DNA of 25,073 bases from UBA1234 sp964400015 (GTDB lineage Bacteria; Bacillota; Clostridia; TANB77; UBA1234). How positions within the stretch are numbered: position 1 is the stretch's first letter; the number at the start of each line of letters is the position of its first letter. The notes beneath the pieces are model-generated. The model ran no database searches. It was given only the letters and a program-made list of their open reading frames with translations, and was not told where the DNA came from. Below are positions 14,142 to 23,088 of the stretch, one piece after another. A program made the position numbers and the translations under genes. The stretch is from assembly GCA_964400015.1 (NCBI GenBank), contig CAYNRR010000018.1:1-25073 (forward strand), written 5' to 3'.

Positions 14142-15902
14142 TTATATTTTCCTTTCTTCATTTTTTACAAGACTAGCTTTTACAATAATGTACATCGCAT
14201 GCGACCATGATAGTTGTTTTACCCATTCTGTATGATTGCCTTCACGAGCAATTTGTTCTGGTAAAAATCCCATGCTATCTGAGTGAGCTGTTACCCAATC
14301 AAATAGTTCTTTTGCTTTTTCTATATTACCAGCTTCTATATGATATAGTGCAAGCCATAATGAAGAAATTATCCATGTGTTTCCTCCTTTATAGCTATCC
14401 CATTGATATCTCATATATCCACCATTAGACATACGCAATTCTTTTTCAAATTTATCGATTGTATTTTTTATTAGCAAATCGTCTGGTTTTATAATTTTAA
14501 ATGGTACTACTAATGATAATAATGAAATGTCTGTTTGATTATTATCTGTACTTCTTTTTAAATAATTATTTTCGACAAAGTTGTTTAATATTGCGTCTTT
14601 CATTTTTTCTAGTAATCTATTTATTTCATTTATTGTTGTTTTGTTTTTAGATTTATCTATTTTTTCTAACATTATTTTCCCTTTTTCAAGAGCTGCGTAA
14701 ATGCTAGCTGTTGAATATAAATGTTTGCCTTTTCTTTCTTCCCATAAGTCATAACATTCTTTTGATAAATAATCATCATCAACAAAATTTAATAAACCTG
14801 TAATTGCTTTTATAAGTACTGTTGCATTTTCTTTATATTTGCCGTTATCATATATTCCTAGTACTATTGCTGCTGTTTCGTCAATTTGCATTCCCCACGA
14901 TGGTGCAAGTTCTCCTGATGAATAATATCTTTGTTCAAATAGACCTGATTTTAGTTGTGCTTTTGGTGCCCATACGTTATAAAATTTATCTGTATGTTTT
15001 TTTAGTCCTAATATATTTAATGATTTGTTAATGAATAATGCATCTCTTGGCCAACAATATCCATATCTTCCACAAAATTCAAAGTTTTCATCCACATCAG
15101 GACTTGCTAAAGTCGCTCCTGTTTCAGGATTTGATACTAACGCATACATTAAAATTGTTCTGTCTATTATTTCTTTTTCCTTTATTTTATTTATATTTTG
15201 ATACACTATATTATTTGAAAATTTATTTAAGTATTCTGTCCAATATTTTTTAGTAGAATCATATAACAAATTTTCTTCTTGTTTTTTGCACCACTCTACC
15301 GTTTTTAAAATTGATTTTAAATTATTTTCAAATGCTATATAAAGTGTTATCTCGTCAATGTCTTTGTATAAAACAGCTGTATCCTCACTCATACCAATAT
15401 AATCTTCTGGATTTAAATCTCCATTTTTTAATGTTGATTTAGTATTATTTATCTGATATTTAGCAATCTTTTTATCTGAGAATGTAGCCATATACATCTC
15501 TTGGCAATATTGTATTAAAGTGTTGTCTACGACCATACTTGAAACTTTTTTGTTTACGTCTGAGTTTAATTTTGAATATACAAATAAGTCTGCACTTTGA
15601 TTAAATTTCAATTTACGCACTACGACATTTTTTTTCATCAATACATAATCTCTTTGTATTACTTGATAGCCGTCAAAATTTAACTCTGTGTATACTACAT
15701 TTCCATCATAATATTGTTTCTTAGCATATGAGTCATTAAACCATAAAATTTTCCCATCTTTGACGAATCCCATTTTGAATTCGTCAATATTTTGGAAATA
15801 ATCTATAGTAGGATAATATAATCTTATAATTTCACCTGTTTCGTTTAAACAGCCTAATATTTTTGAGTTACCGATAATGGCATTGTTAAAATACTTTGAC
15901 AT
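14142..15902 (-). CDS. Glycoside hydrolase family 15, glucoamylase-like
   Basis: The 586-residue product is a GH15 enzyme, the family of glucoamylases, glucodextranases and some trehalases, which release glucose by inversion. It has an N-terminal beta-sandwich region (about 1-225) and an (alpha/alpha)6 barrel. Diagnostic blocks are GRYGYCWPRDALF at 278-290, YDLWEERKGKHLYSTA with the probable general acid at E388/E389, and GFLPEQIA with the probable base at E549, followed by LSWSHAMYI. There is no signal peptide, so it should act inside the cell, perhaps on glycogen or maltodextrin; the exact substrate cannot be read. AAGGAG precedes the ATG. It follows pgi by 23 nt, which would allow linked use of the glucose after phosphorylation. 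Confidence 0.88.
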   Translation of the reverse strand: MSKYFNNAIIGNSKILGCLNETGEIIRLYYPTIDYFQNIDEFKMGFVKDGKILWFNDSYAKKQYYDGNVVYTELNFDGYQVIQRDYVLMKKNVVVRKLKFNQSADLFVYSKLNSDVNKKVSSMVVDNTLIQYCQEMYMATFSDKKIAKYQINNTKSTLKNGDLNPEDYIGMSEDTAVLYKDIDEITLYIAFENNLKSILKTVEWCKKQEENLLYDSTKKYWTEYLNKFSNNIVYQNINKIKEKEIIDRTILMYALVSNPETGATLASPDVDENFEFCGRYGYCWPRDALFINKSLNILGLKKHTDKFYNVWAPKAQLKSGLFEQRYYSSGELAPSWGMQIDETAAIVLGIYDNGKYKENATVLIKAITGLLNFVDDDYLSKECYDLWEERKGKHLYSTASIYAALEKGKIMLEKIDKSKNKTTINEINRLLEKMKDAILNNFVENNYLKRSTDNNQTDISLLSLVVPFKIIKPDDLLIKNTIDKFEKELRMSNGGYMRYQWDSYKGGNTWIISSLWLALYHIEAGNIEKAKELFDWVTAHSDSMGFLPEQIAREGNHTEWVKQLSWSHAMYIIVKASLVKNEERKI

Positions 15903-15925
15903 TTTATTCTCCTTATATAAAGATT

Positions 15926-17182
15926 TTATTTTTTCCCTAGTAATCTAAACATTTCTTTTTTATATGCTTCAACTCCTGGTTGATTAAATGGATTTACTTC
16001 AAGCATATATCCACTTATTCCACATGCTTTTTCAAAGAAATATAATAATTCCCCAATTGATTTTTCTTCTATTCTTTCAACTTCTATTCGTATATTAGGT
16101 ACATTTCCATTTGTATGTGCAATTACTGTTCCTTCTAATGCTGAGCGATTTGCTTCAGACATTGTTTTTCCATTTAAATATCCTAGTTTGTCCATTGAAT
16201 TTTCTTCACATACAAATTTTATATCTCTATATGGTTTCTTTATATCTATTACTGTTTCAAATAAGTGTCTTTCGCCTTCTTGAATGTATTGTCCCATTGA
16301 ATGTAAATCTGTTGTATAATCCACACCTGCTGGGAATAAGCCTTTATTTTCTTTTCCTTCACTTTCTCCATATAATTGTTTCCACCACTCGGTGATATAG
16401 TGAAGTTTTGGTTCATAGTTGGCTAGTATCTCTATTTTTTTACCTTTGCGATACAATATATTTCTTAAAATTGCATATTCATAACACGTATTGTTTTCTA
16501 ATGTGTTATATCTTTCTTTTGCTTCATAAACACCTTCTAGTACCTTGTCTATGTTAATTCCAGCTGCAGCTATTGGCAATAATCCTACTGGTGTGAACAC
16601 TGAATATCTGCCACCAATATCATCAGGAACTATAAATGTTTCATATCCTTTTTGATTAGCAATTTCTTTCAATACTCCTTTTTGTCTATCTGTTGTTACA
16701 AATATTCTTTTTCTCGCACCCTCTTCACCGTATTTATTTTCCATAAATTCACGAAGAACTTTAAAGGCTATCGCTGGTTCAATAGTTGTACCTGACTTTG
16801 ATATAACATTTAAGCAAACTTCTTTATTTTTTATATAATCAAGTAAATCATTTAAGTAATCACTGTTTAGGTTGTTTCCTGCAAATATTACTTTTCTTTC
16901 GCCAAAGTTGTTAGAAAGTGCTTCGATCACTGCTCGTGCTCCTAAATAAGATCCACCTATTCCTATTACAATTAGTACATCCGAATTTGTTTTTATCCAT
17001 TCTGCTGATTTTTTTATACGCACAAGTTCTTCTTTGTCCAACGATAAGTCTACCCAACCTAAGAAGTCTGAACCTTCTCCTGTCTTTTCATTAAGCTTTT
17101 TATGTGCTGCTAAAACTTCCTCTTTATATTTATCTATTTCTTCTTTACTTATAAATGAATTTTCATAATTTACTTTAATCAT
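15926..17182 (-). CDS. pgi: Glucose-6-phosphate isomerase
   Basis: The enzyme interconverts glucose-6-phosphate and fructose-6-phosphate in glycolysis and gluconeogenesis. The 418 residues contain the SIS-fold blocks GIGGSYLGARAVIEAL, NVISKSGTTIEPAIAF, TDRQKGVLKEIA, DDIGGRYSVFTPVGLLPIAAAG and the C-terminal NPFNQPGVEAYKKEMF signature with its catalytic lysine. It is somewhat shorter than the roughly 450-residue Bacillus enzyme, mainly by a trimmed C-terminus. AAAGGAG precedes the ATG. It lies 18 nt after spoIIP and 23 nt before the GH15 gene in the same series. Confidence 0.97.
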   Translation of the reverse strand: MIKVNYENSFISKEEIDKYKEEVLAAHKKLNEKTGEGSDFLGWVDLSLDKEELVRIKKSAEWIKTNSDVLIVIGIGGSYLGARAVIEALSNNFGERKVIFAGNNLNSDYLNDLLDYIKNKEVCLNVISKSGTTIEPAIAFKVLREFMENKYGEEGARKRIFVTTDRQKGVLKEIANQKGYETFIVPDDIGGRYSVFTPVGLLPIAAAGINIDKVLEGVYEAKERYNTLENNTCYEYAILRNILYRKGKKIEILANYEPKLHYITEWWKQLYGESEGKENKGLFPAGVDYTTDLHSMGQYIQEGERHLFETVIDIKKPYRDIKFVCEENSMDKLGYLNGKTMSEANRSALEGTVIAHTNGNVPNIRIEVERIEEKSIGELLYFFEKACGISGYMLEVNPFNQPGVEAYKKEMFRLLGKK

Positions 17183-17200
17183 TTTTATTCTCCTTTGTTT

Positions 17201-18286
17201 TTATTTAAAAGATTCAATTACATTAGCTAAATATTTCATTGAATTCTTAGCTTCTTCTAAAGTATTACCCGTTGTACCAACTTCTATTATAAAAGAGCCT
17301 GTTGAGACATGTTGATTATATCTAGATTTGCTTAAATTTATATCTCTAAACAAACCTGGATACATTTCATTTGCTCTATTTTGAATTGTTATTGCATATT
17401 TTAAGTTTTCCATCCATTTATCATGTTTTAATCCATTTGCATTTGTTCCAATAACAAACATTAGTTGTGCCACTCGCTCACCATTTATTTCGCATACTGG
17501 ACCGTATGTTAAATCACTTGATATCGCATCTCGGTGTATATCAAAAACGAAATCAAAACTTTTAGATTTCATGTATTTCACTACAGTATCAAGTGAGTGA
17601 GCATATGAGCCGTTATAGTTTGGATAATCATGTAATATTGTATCATGAAGTGAAGAAAATGCTCTCTTCTCTAACTCCTTTGCTAATACTTTTCCTATCG
17701 ATATCATGTTATATTCCGGATTTGTCGTTCTATAATTTTCTGTTTCTTCATCTTTTATCGTATAACTTTCTGTTGCATGAGTATGATATATTAAAAAATT
17801 AGTATGTGCATTAACTTTTATAGACATTGGTTTTTCTAGCTCTTTTAGATCTATATCTAATTTGCTATAGTTTGAAATCTTAGTATTTCCCACTTCAATT
17901 TTTCCATTTTCTAAAATTCTGGTTTCATATTTGTCTGGTATTTTGTAGTCTATTTGTGGAATTTCTTTTAAGGTTATCTGGGGGCTTTCTATTTCACTAT
18001 CGCCGCCTAAAATTATATTTTCTTTTTGACTAAATGTTATATTGCTTGAATTTGCGAATATGGATAATTCGTTGGAGAGTATATTGTTCACAATCATACT
18101 CTTAGATTGTATTTCGCTTTCGTTATACTTTTTATTATTCGTAATGCTATTTTCAAACTCTTTTTTGATGAAATAAGCACTTGTGAAAGAAAAAGCTATC
18201 ATTAAGATAATAATCACTATAAACATAAATTTATATACGATTTTTTCAAATGCTTGTCTAAAATTATAGGCTTTAATTCGTATCAT
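17201..18286 (-). CDS. spoIIP: Stage II sporulation protein P (SpoIIP)
   Basis: SpoIIP is the amidase/endopeptidase of the DMP complex, which thins septal peptidoglycan and drives engulfment of the forespore. The 361 residues show an N-terminal membrane anchor (about 20-38), an extracellular linker, and the catalytic domain with IYHTHATESY (H168, H170, E173), DIHRDA (H251) and the closing IIEVGTTGNTLEEA. Length is normal. The ribosome binding site GGGTGAT and the first two bases of the ATG lie in the 3' arm of a perfect 13-bp hairpin, so translation may be blocked on transcripts that read in from upstream. It lies within a series led by another cell-wall amidase gene. Confidence 0.95.
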   Translation of the reverse strand: MIRIKAYNFRQAFEKIVYKFMFIVIIILMIAFSFTSAYFIKKEFENSITNNKKYNESEIQSKSMIVNNILSNELSIFANSSNITFSQKENIILGGDSEIESPQITLKEIPQIDYKIPDKYETRILENGKIEVGNTKISNYSKLDIDLKELEKPMSIKVNAHTNFLIYHTHATESYTIKDEETENYRTTNPEYNMISIGKVLAKELEKRAFSSLHDTILHDYPNYNGSYAHSLDTVVKYMKSKSFDFVFDIHRDAISSDLTYGPVCEINGERVAQLMFVIGTNANGLKHDKWMENLKYAITIQNRANEMYPGLFRDINLSKSRYNQHVSTGSFIIEVGTTGNTLEEAKNSMKYLANVIESFK

Positions 18287-18327
18287 ATCAAATCACCCAA
18301 TGATATATATATTAGGTGATTTGATAT
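18285..18327 (-). promoter_or_regulatory. 13-bp hairpin that covers the spoIIP ribosome binding site
   Basis: Arms 18315-18327 and 18285-18297 are exact reverse complements with a 17-nt loop. In the mRNA the 3' arm holds GGTGAT (ribosome binding site) and the AT of the spoIIP start codon (18284-18286). The 5' arm begins 9 nt after the stop codon of the upstream gene. No U-tract follows, so terminator function is unlikely. Confidence 0.65.
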
Positions 18328-18336
18328 ATTATTACA

Positions 18337-18756
18337 CTATTGCAAATTTGTAATATCATCTGTGAATTTTGATATTAAGTCCCTAGCTTTATCTTTTAAC
18401 ATAGCAAGTTCTATTTTGGCATCTATTAGTTTTTCTTTTTCAGATTCAATTAAAGTATCTATTTCTTGTCGTTCTTCTATTGCCTTTGCTTTTGCATCTT
18501 CTACAATTTGTTTCGCTTGTTGTTCTGCTTTAAATAAAACGTCAGAAATATTTCTTTTTGCCTCGTCTAATTCTCTTTGTTTGCTTAATAGCTGGTTAAG
18601 TCTTTCATTTAATTTTGAGTTTTCTGTCTTCATTGCTAATAGTTCTTGATTTTGTCTTCTTAGCTCTTCTTCATAATCTTTTTTTAAGTCTGCAATATAG
18701 TTTTCTACATCTCTTCGATTTAAACCAAAAAGTCCTGTTGAAATATTATCTTCCAT
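18337..18756 (-). CDS. DivIVA-like coiled-coil protein
   Basis: The 139-residue protein begins with a DivIVA-type motif (FGLNRRDVENYIADLKKDYE, residues about 10-29) and continues as an almost unbroken, highly charged coiled coil (about 25-130). DivIVA proteins mark curved membranes at poles and septa; short relatives act in cell division and sporulation. The typical first-helix hydrophobic and Gly residues are only partly present, so the relation is moderate. The ATG at 18756 is preferred to one three codons upstream, which overlaps AAAGGA. It lies between the cell-wall amidase gene and spoIIP, which supports a role at the cell envelope or septum. Confidence 0.7.
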   Translation of the reverse strand: MEDNISTGLFGLNRRDVENYIADLKKDYEEELRRQNQELLAMKTENSKLNERLNQLLSKQRELDEAKRNISDVLFKAEQQAKQIVEDAKAKAIEERQEIDTLIESEKEKLIDAKIELAMLKDKARDLISKFTDDITNLQ

Positions 18757-18786
18757 TTTTATCATTCCTTTCTCTTTTAGTTTTTA

Positions 18787-21351
18787 TTATCCTTCCATTT
18801 GTTCTTTTGCTTCTAAAATTCCTTGATAAATCGCTTGTGCTGCAGCTTCTTGGAATTCATCTGTAATCAATTTTTCAAAATCAGAGTCGTTAGTAATAAA
18901 ACATAATTCACAAATAACTGCTGGTATATTAGTAACTGGTCTATCTTCTTTTGTATATTTTGAAATTGCACCGGTATCATTTTGCTCTAATATCCATAGT
19001 TCTTCACCATTTCTACTACTAAGTCCTCTAATATTTATGTCTAATTTTTCTCTAAACGAACCAAGTAATATCAATGCTAATTCTTTACTTGTAATACCAT
19101 AGTCTTCTTTTTCGTCAGTTTTATTACAATATACAACTTCAAGTCCATTTGGTTTATTTGTTGAATGCGAATTTATATGAACACTTACTAACATATTGGC
19201 GTCTGGATTATCTAAAATAAAATCAACTCTATCTTCTCTGTCCATATATACATCTTTACTTCTCGACACTTCAACTTTTATTCCATCTGTATCTTCTAAC
19301 AATTCTTGAACTCTCTTCATTATTGGAAGCGTATAAGTTTTTTCTTGATTTATTGCTTGCTTCTTTTCTGTTTCATTTGAACCTCTACAAGCTCCAGGAT
19401 CTGATCCTCCATGACCTGCATCTAATAATACAATAAAATCTCCATCATCTTTTTTAGTATTTTCTTTTCCTTTTTCAAATATTTTTACAACAACATCGTC
19501 TCCATCTTGTGTCATTTCATATGTGATTTTTTTAGTACCTGTTATTGTTATTTTATTTGTCTTTATTTCTATAGTTTTTACTAATTCATCGTTTGGATTT
19601 AATGTACTCTTACCACTATCAAATTTTGATGAAGCATAAGTTAATGTTATTTTGTTTGTTCTAGTAGTTTCTGAAATATCAAATACTTTTTTCTTTACAT
19701 CTTTTAATATTAGTTCTGCGTAATCATCTTTTAATGTGTATTCTACGTTTCTATACTGTGGTTCATCTATTTTTACTTCTAATCCTTTTGTTTTTTGTGA
19801 AATTTCGTAATCTACTGCTTTATCGAATTCAAAAACTACTCTTACTTTATCTTTTGCATATTGTGAAAATCTAATTGTTTTTACGTTTTTGTTTTTTGTA
19901 GTTATTTCTGTTGGGCCATCGACTTGTAACAATGCATTTTGTATATCTATAACAAGTCTATTAGGATTTTCTAATAAAAATTTTTCATATTTGTAATTGC
20001 CTGTTATATTTATTTTTGTTTTATCTGTGCTTGAAGAATATAAAACTCCTGTTACTTTTACCATCTTGGCTTTTTGTTCTTCTGTTAATTCTTCATTATT
20101 TACGTCATCAATATCTTCCTTGTTTCCTGATTCGTTTTGTTCACCTGAATCTATCGTATTATTTGCATCTTCCGTTGGTGTATTGTTGTTATCTTCCGTT
20201 GGCGTTTTATCAACCTCTGGCACAAAAATTTGATTACCTATTGATGCTACTAATGTATAGTCTTTTTGAATTTCCTCTCCTATTTTAAATTTTTCTGATA
20301 ATGCTAAATACGTTGTTAATTTGTCTGCACTTTGAGTAACACAGTATGTAGTCACGTCATTTAAATCAAGTACAATTCTATTTACATTGTTTCCTTGATT
20401 GCCAAATCTTATATTTTGGATTTTTCCATAATTTATTTCTTGTGAGTTTATTTGTTTAGACAAATATGTATCATTTGCATCTATTACTAGTTTTGAAGAT
20501 GTTACAACTACATAATCTGCAGATACATAACCAACTTTTTCTGCGTATGAAACTTGATACCAATTATTAGATTGTTGATTTGCTATAACTTTTTTTATTG
20601 TGATTGTTGTTCCTTGTGGAATTTTTTCTATGATTTCTGCCGTTGTACTTGCATCAGCTCTCATATTTAAATATGGTTCTGCAGATACTCTTCCTTCTGC
20701 TAAAAGCATTTCATTGTATGTTTTTAACGGATTATCTGTTTTTATTTCTGCACATAAATTTCCCGAAACAACTTTTATAATAATATCTGTAATTTGTGCA
20801 ACTTTATCTTCGCGTGTTAATGTTACTCTTTTGTTTTCCTCATTCCAATCAACATTTGCTCCATACATATTAGAAATCGCCCTAACTGGTAAGTATGTTG
20901 TTCCATTGTATAAAAGTGGATATACCACATTTTGCTTAGCGTCTGTGAACGATTGCTCTTTTCCGTTATATTCTATTTTCAGTGTTTTACCGACTGTTAA
21001 TTCAATTTCTTGATTAGTTCCTTTGATAAATGTATCAATTGTCTTGGTAGTACCTTCTACAATATCTCCTGTGCCTAGTAAAACTTTTCTATTTTCGCCA
21101 TCCCATTGAACTGGAATATCGAAAAGTGTAGAAATAGATCTTATAGGTAAGTACGTTGTATCATTGTATGTTATTGGACTAACTGAACTTCCGTTTACAT
21201 CAAAAAAACTTTTTATTTCATTGTTATATACAATGCTAATTTCGTTATTTATAATAGCTCTTGCGTTTTCATCAACAAGTTCTGCTGCATAGCAAGAAAA
21301 TGTTAATGACATAATTAGAGTTAATATTACAAGGAAAAAACTTTTTTTCAT
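18787..21351 (-). CDS. Modular N-acetylmuramoyl-L-alanine amidase (Amidase_3)
   Basis: The 854-residue secreted enzyme would cut the amide bond between MurNAc and L-Ala of peptidoglycan. Order: signal peptide (about 1-22); two copper-amine-oxidase-N-like domains (about 35-95 and 118-178, each with TYLP[IV]R[AS]IS); an SH3b domain (about 222-283); an AMIN domain (about 287-352); an acidic Asn/Thr-rich linker with a TPTED repeat (382-430); a second AMIN domain (about 431-528) and perhaps a third; and the zinc amidase domain from 640. Zinc and catalytic residues visible are H647 (DAGHGGSDPGA), E670, H725 (SVHINSHS) and E815 (AVICELCFITN). The start is preceded by a modest GAGTGAT site. It leads the series that continues with the DivIVA-like gene and spoIIP. 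Confidence 0.93.
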   Translation of the reverse strand: MKKSFFLVILTLIMSLTFSCYAAELVDENARAIINNEISIVYNNEIKSFFDVNGSSVSPITYNDTTYLPIRSISTLFDIPVQWDGENRKVLLGTGDIVEGTTKTIDTFIKGTNQEIELTVGKTLKIEYNGKEQSFTDAKQNVVYPLLYNGTTYLPVRAISNMYGANVDWNEENKRVTLTREDKVAQITDIIIKVVSGNLCAEIKTDNPLKTYNEMLLAEGRVSAEPYLNMRADASTTAEIIEKIPQGTTITIKKVIANQQSNNWYQVSYAEKVGYVSADYVVVTSSKLVIDANDTYLSKQINSQEINYGKIQNIRFGNQGNNVNRIVLDLNDVTTYCVTQSADKLTTYLALSEKFKIGEEIQKDYTLVASIGNQIFVPEVDKTPTEDNNNTPTEDANNTIDSGEQNESGNKEDIDDVNNEELTEEQKAKMVKVTGVLYSSSTDKTKINITGNYKYEKFLLENPNRLVIDIQNALLQVDGPTEITTKNKNVKTIRFSQYAKDKVRVVFEFDKAVDYEISQKTKGLEVKIDEPQYRNVEYTLKDDYAELILKDVKKKVFDISETTRTNKITLTYASSKFDSGKSTLNPNDELVKTIEIKTNKITITGTKKITYEMTQDGDDVVVKIFEKGKENTKKDDGDFIVLLDAGHGGSDPGACRGSNETEKKQAINQEKTYTLPIMKRVQELLEDTDGIKVEVSRSKDVYMDREDRVDFILDNPDANMLVSVHINSHSTNKPNGLEVVYCNKTDEKEDYGITSKELALILLGSFREKLDINIRGLSSRNGEELWILEQNDTGAISKYTKEDRPVTNIPAVICELCFITNDSDFEKLITDEFQEAAAQAIYQGILEAKEQMEG

Positions 21352-21416
21352 TTCATCACTCTTTCTTTTGTTTTTTATTATTTATTCTTATTATTTAAAC
21401 CTACTTTTTCATTAAA

Positions 21417-21446
21417 ATAATATCATATTAACAATTGATTCGACAA
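21417..21446 (-). promoter_or_regulatory. Candidate promoter of the amidase series
   Basis: On the minus strand -35 TTGTCG (21441-21446), 18-nt spacer, -10 TATTAT (21417-21422). It is the best sigma-A match in the 205-nt divergent region. No c-di-AMP riboswitch is seen in the leader of about 60 nt. Confidence 0.45.
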
Positions 21447-21477
21447 CGTTTTTTACATATTTGTTTCAATAATTAAA

Positions 21478-21505
21478 TGAATATTTTTTAAAATTTAGGT
21501 TACTA
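21478..21505 (+). promoter_or_regulatory. Weak candidate sigma-G promoter of spoVAC
   Basis: TGAATA (21478-21483) resembles a sigma-G -35, and GTTACTA (21499-21505) shares five of seven bases with the -10 CATACTA. The spacer of 15 nt is shorter than usual for sigma-G, so this is tentative. spoVA operons are sigma-G dependent in B. subtilis. Confidence 0.25.
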
Positions 21506-21556
21506 TAATTTTGTATTTATTTTTTCGTTTATTTTTACATTATTTGAGGTGAAGTT

Positions 21557-22006
21557 ATGATTAAAATTGAAACAAAAAAAGATTATCAAAATTATGTGGA
21601 TAAAGTTACTCCTAATTCTGCAACTTTGTTAAATATTTTTAAAGCTTTTATTGTTGGAGGTTTGATTTGCATTGGTGGTCAAATTATTCTTGACTTTTGG
21701 ACTTATAAAGGTCTGTCAAAAGATGATGCAAGTGCGGCTACAAGCATATCGTTAATTTTTTTAGGAATTTTTCTTACATCTTTGAATGTTTATTCTAAAA
21801 TCGGTAAGTTTGCTGGTGCTGGTTCTATTGTTCCTATTACCGGATTTGCTAATTCAATTGCTTCTCCTGCGATTGAATTTAAAAGTGAAGGACTTATTTT
21901 AGGTGTTGGTGCAAAATTATTTCAAATCGCAGGACCTGTTCTCGTATATGGAATTTCAACTTCTATGGCAATCGGCTTAATTTATTTTTTATTTACTAAT
22001 AGTTAA
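21557..22006 (+). CDS. spoVAC: Stage V sporulation protein AC (SpoVAC)
   Basis: SpoVAC is an inner-spore-membrane protein of the SpoVA channel, which moves Ca-dipicolinic acid into the forespore and out during germination; in B. subtilis it behaves as a mechanosensitive channel. The 149 residues have four membrane segments (about 30-46, 63-79, 105-120 and 125-146) and family blocks around KVTPNSATLLNIFKAFIVGG, GAGSIVPITGFANSI and GVGAKLFQIAGPVLVYG. Length is normal. GAGGTGA precedes the ATG. It is 15 nt upstream of spoVAD and divergent from the amidase gene. Confidence 0.96.
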   Translation: MIKIETKKDYQNYVDKVTPNSATLLNIFKAFIVGGLICIGGQIILDFWTYKGLSKDDASAATSISLIFLGIFLTSLNVYSKIGKFAGAGSIVPITGFANSIASPAIEFKSEGLILGVGAKLFQIAGPVLVYGISTSMAIGLIYFLFTNS

Positions 22007-22021
22007 TTTTAGGAGGTTTTT

Positions 22022-23032
22022 ATGGCTCAAAAAAAATTAGGAAAACAAACAGTTGCATTTGGAACTCCACCTTTTATTACATCAACATATTCTATTGTTG
22101 GTCCTAAAGAAGGTGAAGGTCCACTTGCAAAATATTTTGATATCGTTCTTGAAGACGAATTTTGGGGCGAAAAGACTTGGGAAAAAACTGAAGCAAAAAT
22201 TGTTAAAGAATGTATCGCTGGATGCCTTGGTAACGAACAAGTTAGCAATGAAGATATTGATTACTTATTTTCTGGTGATTTATTAAATCAATGTATTTCT
22301 TCTTCTTTTGGGATTAGAGAAAGAGCAATTCCTTATTTTGGACTTTTTGGTGCTTGTTCTACTTTTGTCGAAGCTATGGCACTAGGTGCTATGACCATAG
22401 ATGGTGGAATGGCAGATAATGTTATTGCTTCTACTTCTAGTCATTTTTGCAGTGCAGAAAAGCAATTTAGATTTCCTCTTGAATTAGGTAATCAACGTCC
22501 TCCTTCTAGTCAGTGGACTGTTACAGGTTCCGGCACTGCAATGCTTAGAAATTCTGGTACAGGACCTAAAATAACTCATGCTACCATAGGTAAAATTATT
22601 GATATGGGAATAAAAGATGCAAATAATATGGGCGCAGCTATGGCTCCTGCAGCAGTAGATACACTTTATCAACATTTTGTAGATACAGGGCGTAAACCTG
22701 ATTACTACGATTTGATTGTAACTGGTGATCTTGGTTTTATTGGAAAAGAAATTTGTACAGAGTTAATGCTTAGTAGAGGTTATGATATTAAAAATAATTA
22801 CAATGATTGTGGTTGTTTGATTTTTGATAGAGAATCTCAAGATGTTCATGCTGGCGGAAGTGGTTGTGGATGCTGTGCGACAACTTTTTCTGGATATATT
22901 TTTAATTTACTACAGCATCAAGAACTTAAGAAAGTTTTGCTTTGTGCAACTGGTGCCTTGATGAGTCCGACAACTGCTCAACAAAACGAAAGCATACTTG
23001 ATATTGCTCATGCAGTAAGTATTGAGGTATAA
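22022..23032 (+). CDS. spoVAD: Stage V sporulation protein AD (SpoVAD)
   Basis: SpoVAD has a thiolase-like fold, binds dipicolinic acid, and sits on the outer face of the inner spore membrane as part of the SpoVA complex. The 336 residues are full length. Family blocks are LGKQTVAFGTPPFITSTYSI near the start, the thiolase-like elbow FGLFGACSTFVEAMA (C112), ASTSSHFCSAEKQFRFPLE, and the late ATGALMSPTTAQQNESI. AGGAGG precedes the ATG. It is followed at once by a terminator; spoVAE, which usually follows in Clostridia, is absent here and may be elsewhere. Confidence 0.98.
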   Translation: MAQKKLGKQTVAFGTPPFITSTYSIVGPKEGEGPLAKYFDIVLEDEFWGEKTWEKTEAKIVKECIAGCLGNEQVSNEDIDYLFSGDLLNQCISSSFGIRERAIPYFGLFGACSTFVEAMALGAMTIDGGMADNVIASTSSHFCSAEKQFRFPLELGNQRPPSSQWTVTGSGTAMLRNSGTGPKITHATIGKIIDMGIKDANNMGAAMAPAAVDTLYQHFVDTGRKPDYYDLIVTGDLGFIGKEICTELMLSRGYDIKNNYNDCGCLIFDRESQDVHAGGSGCGCCATTFSGYIFNLLQHQELKKVLLCATGALMSPTTAQQNESILDIAHAVSIEV

Positions 23033-23040
23033 CTATAAAA

Positions 23041-23079
23041 AGGTTCTATCCTTTGAACTTTCATTCATTGATAGAACCT
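23041..23079. terminator. Bidirectional terminator after spoVAD
   Basis: A perfect 10-bp stem (23041-23050 with 23070-23079) closes a 19-nt loop. Flanking A- and T-tracts on both sides would serve spoVAD (plus) and the convergent small gene ending at 23089 (minus). Confidence 0.85.
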
Positions 23080-23088
23080 CTTTTCTTT

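Noticed and set aside
18362..18649. Plus-strand open frame of 95 codons opposite the DivIVA-like gene
   Set aside because: Mirror frame of a Lys/Glu-rich coiled coil, which reads as Ser/Phe/Leu on the other strand; no ribosome binding site.
20600..21013. Plus-strand open frame of 137 codons inside the amidase gene
   Set aside because: Antisense shadow of a clearly conserved coding region; hydrophobic composition only reflects the opposite strand.
21352..21556. Possible c-di-AMP (ydaO) riboswitch before the amidase gene
   Set aside because: The predicted leader is only about 60 nt and lacks the conserved ydaO helices and core.
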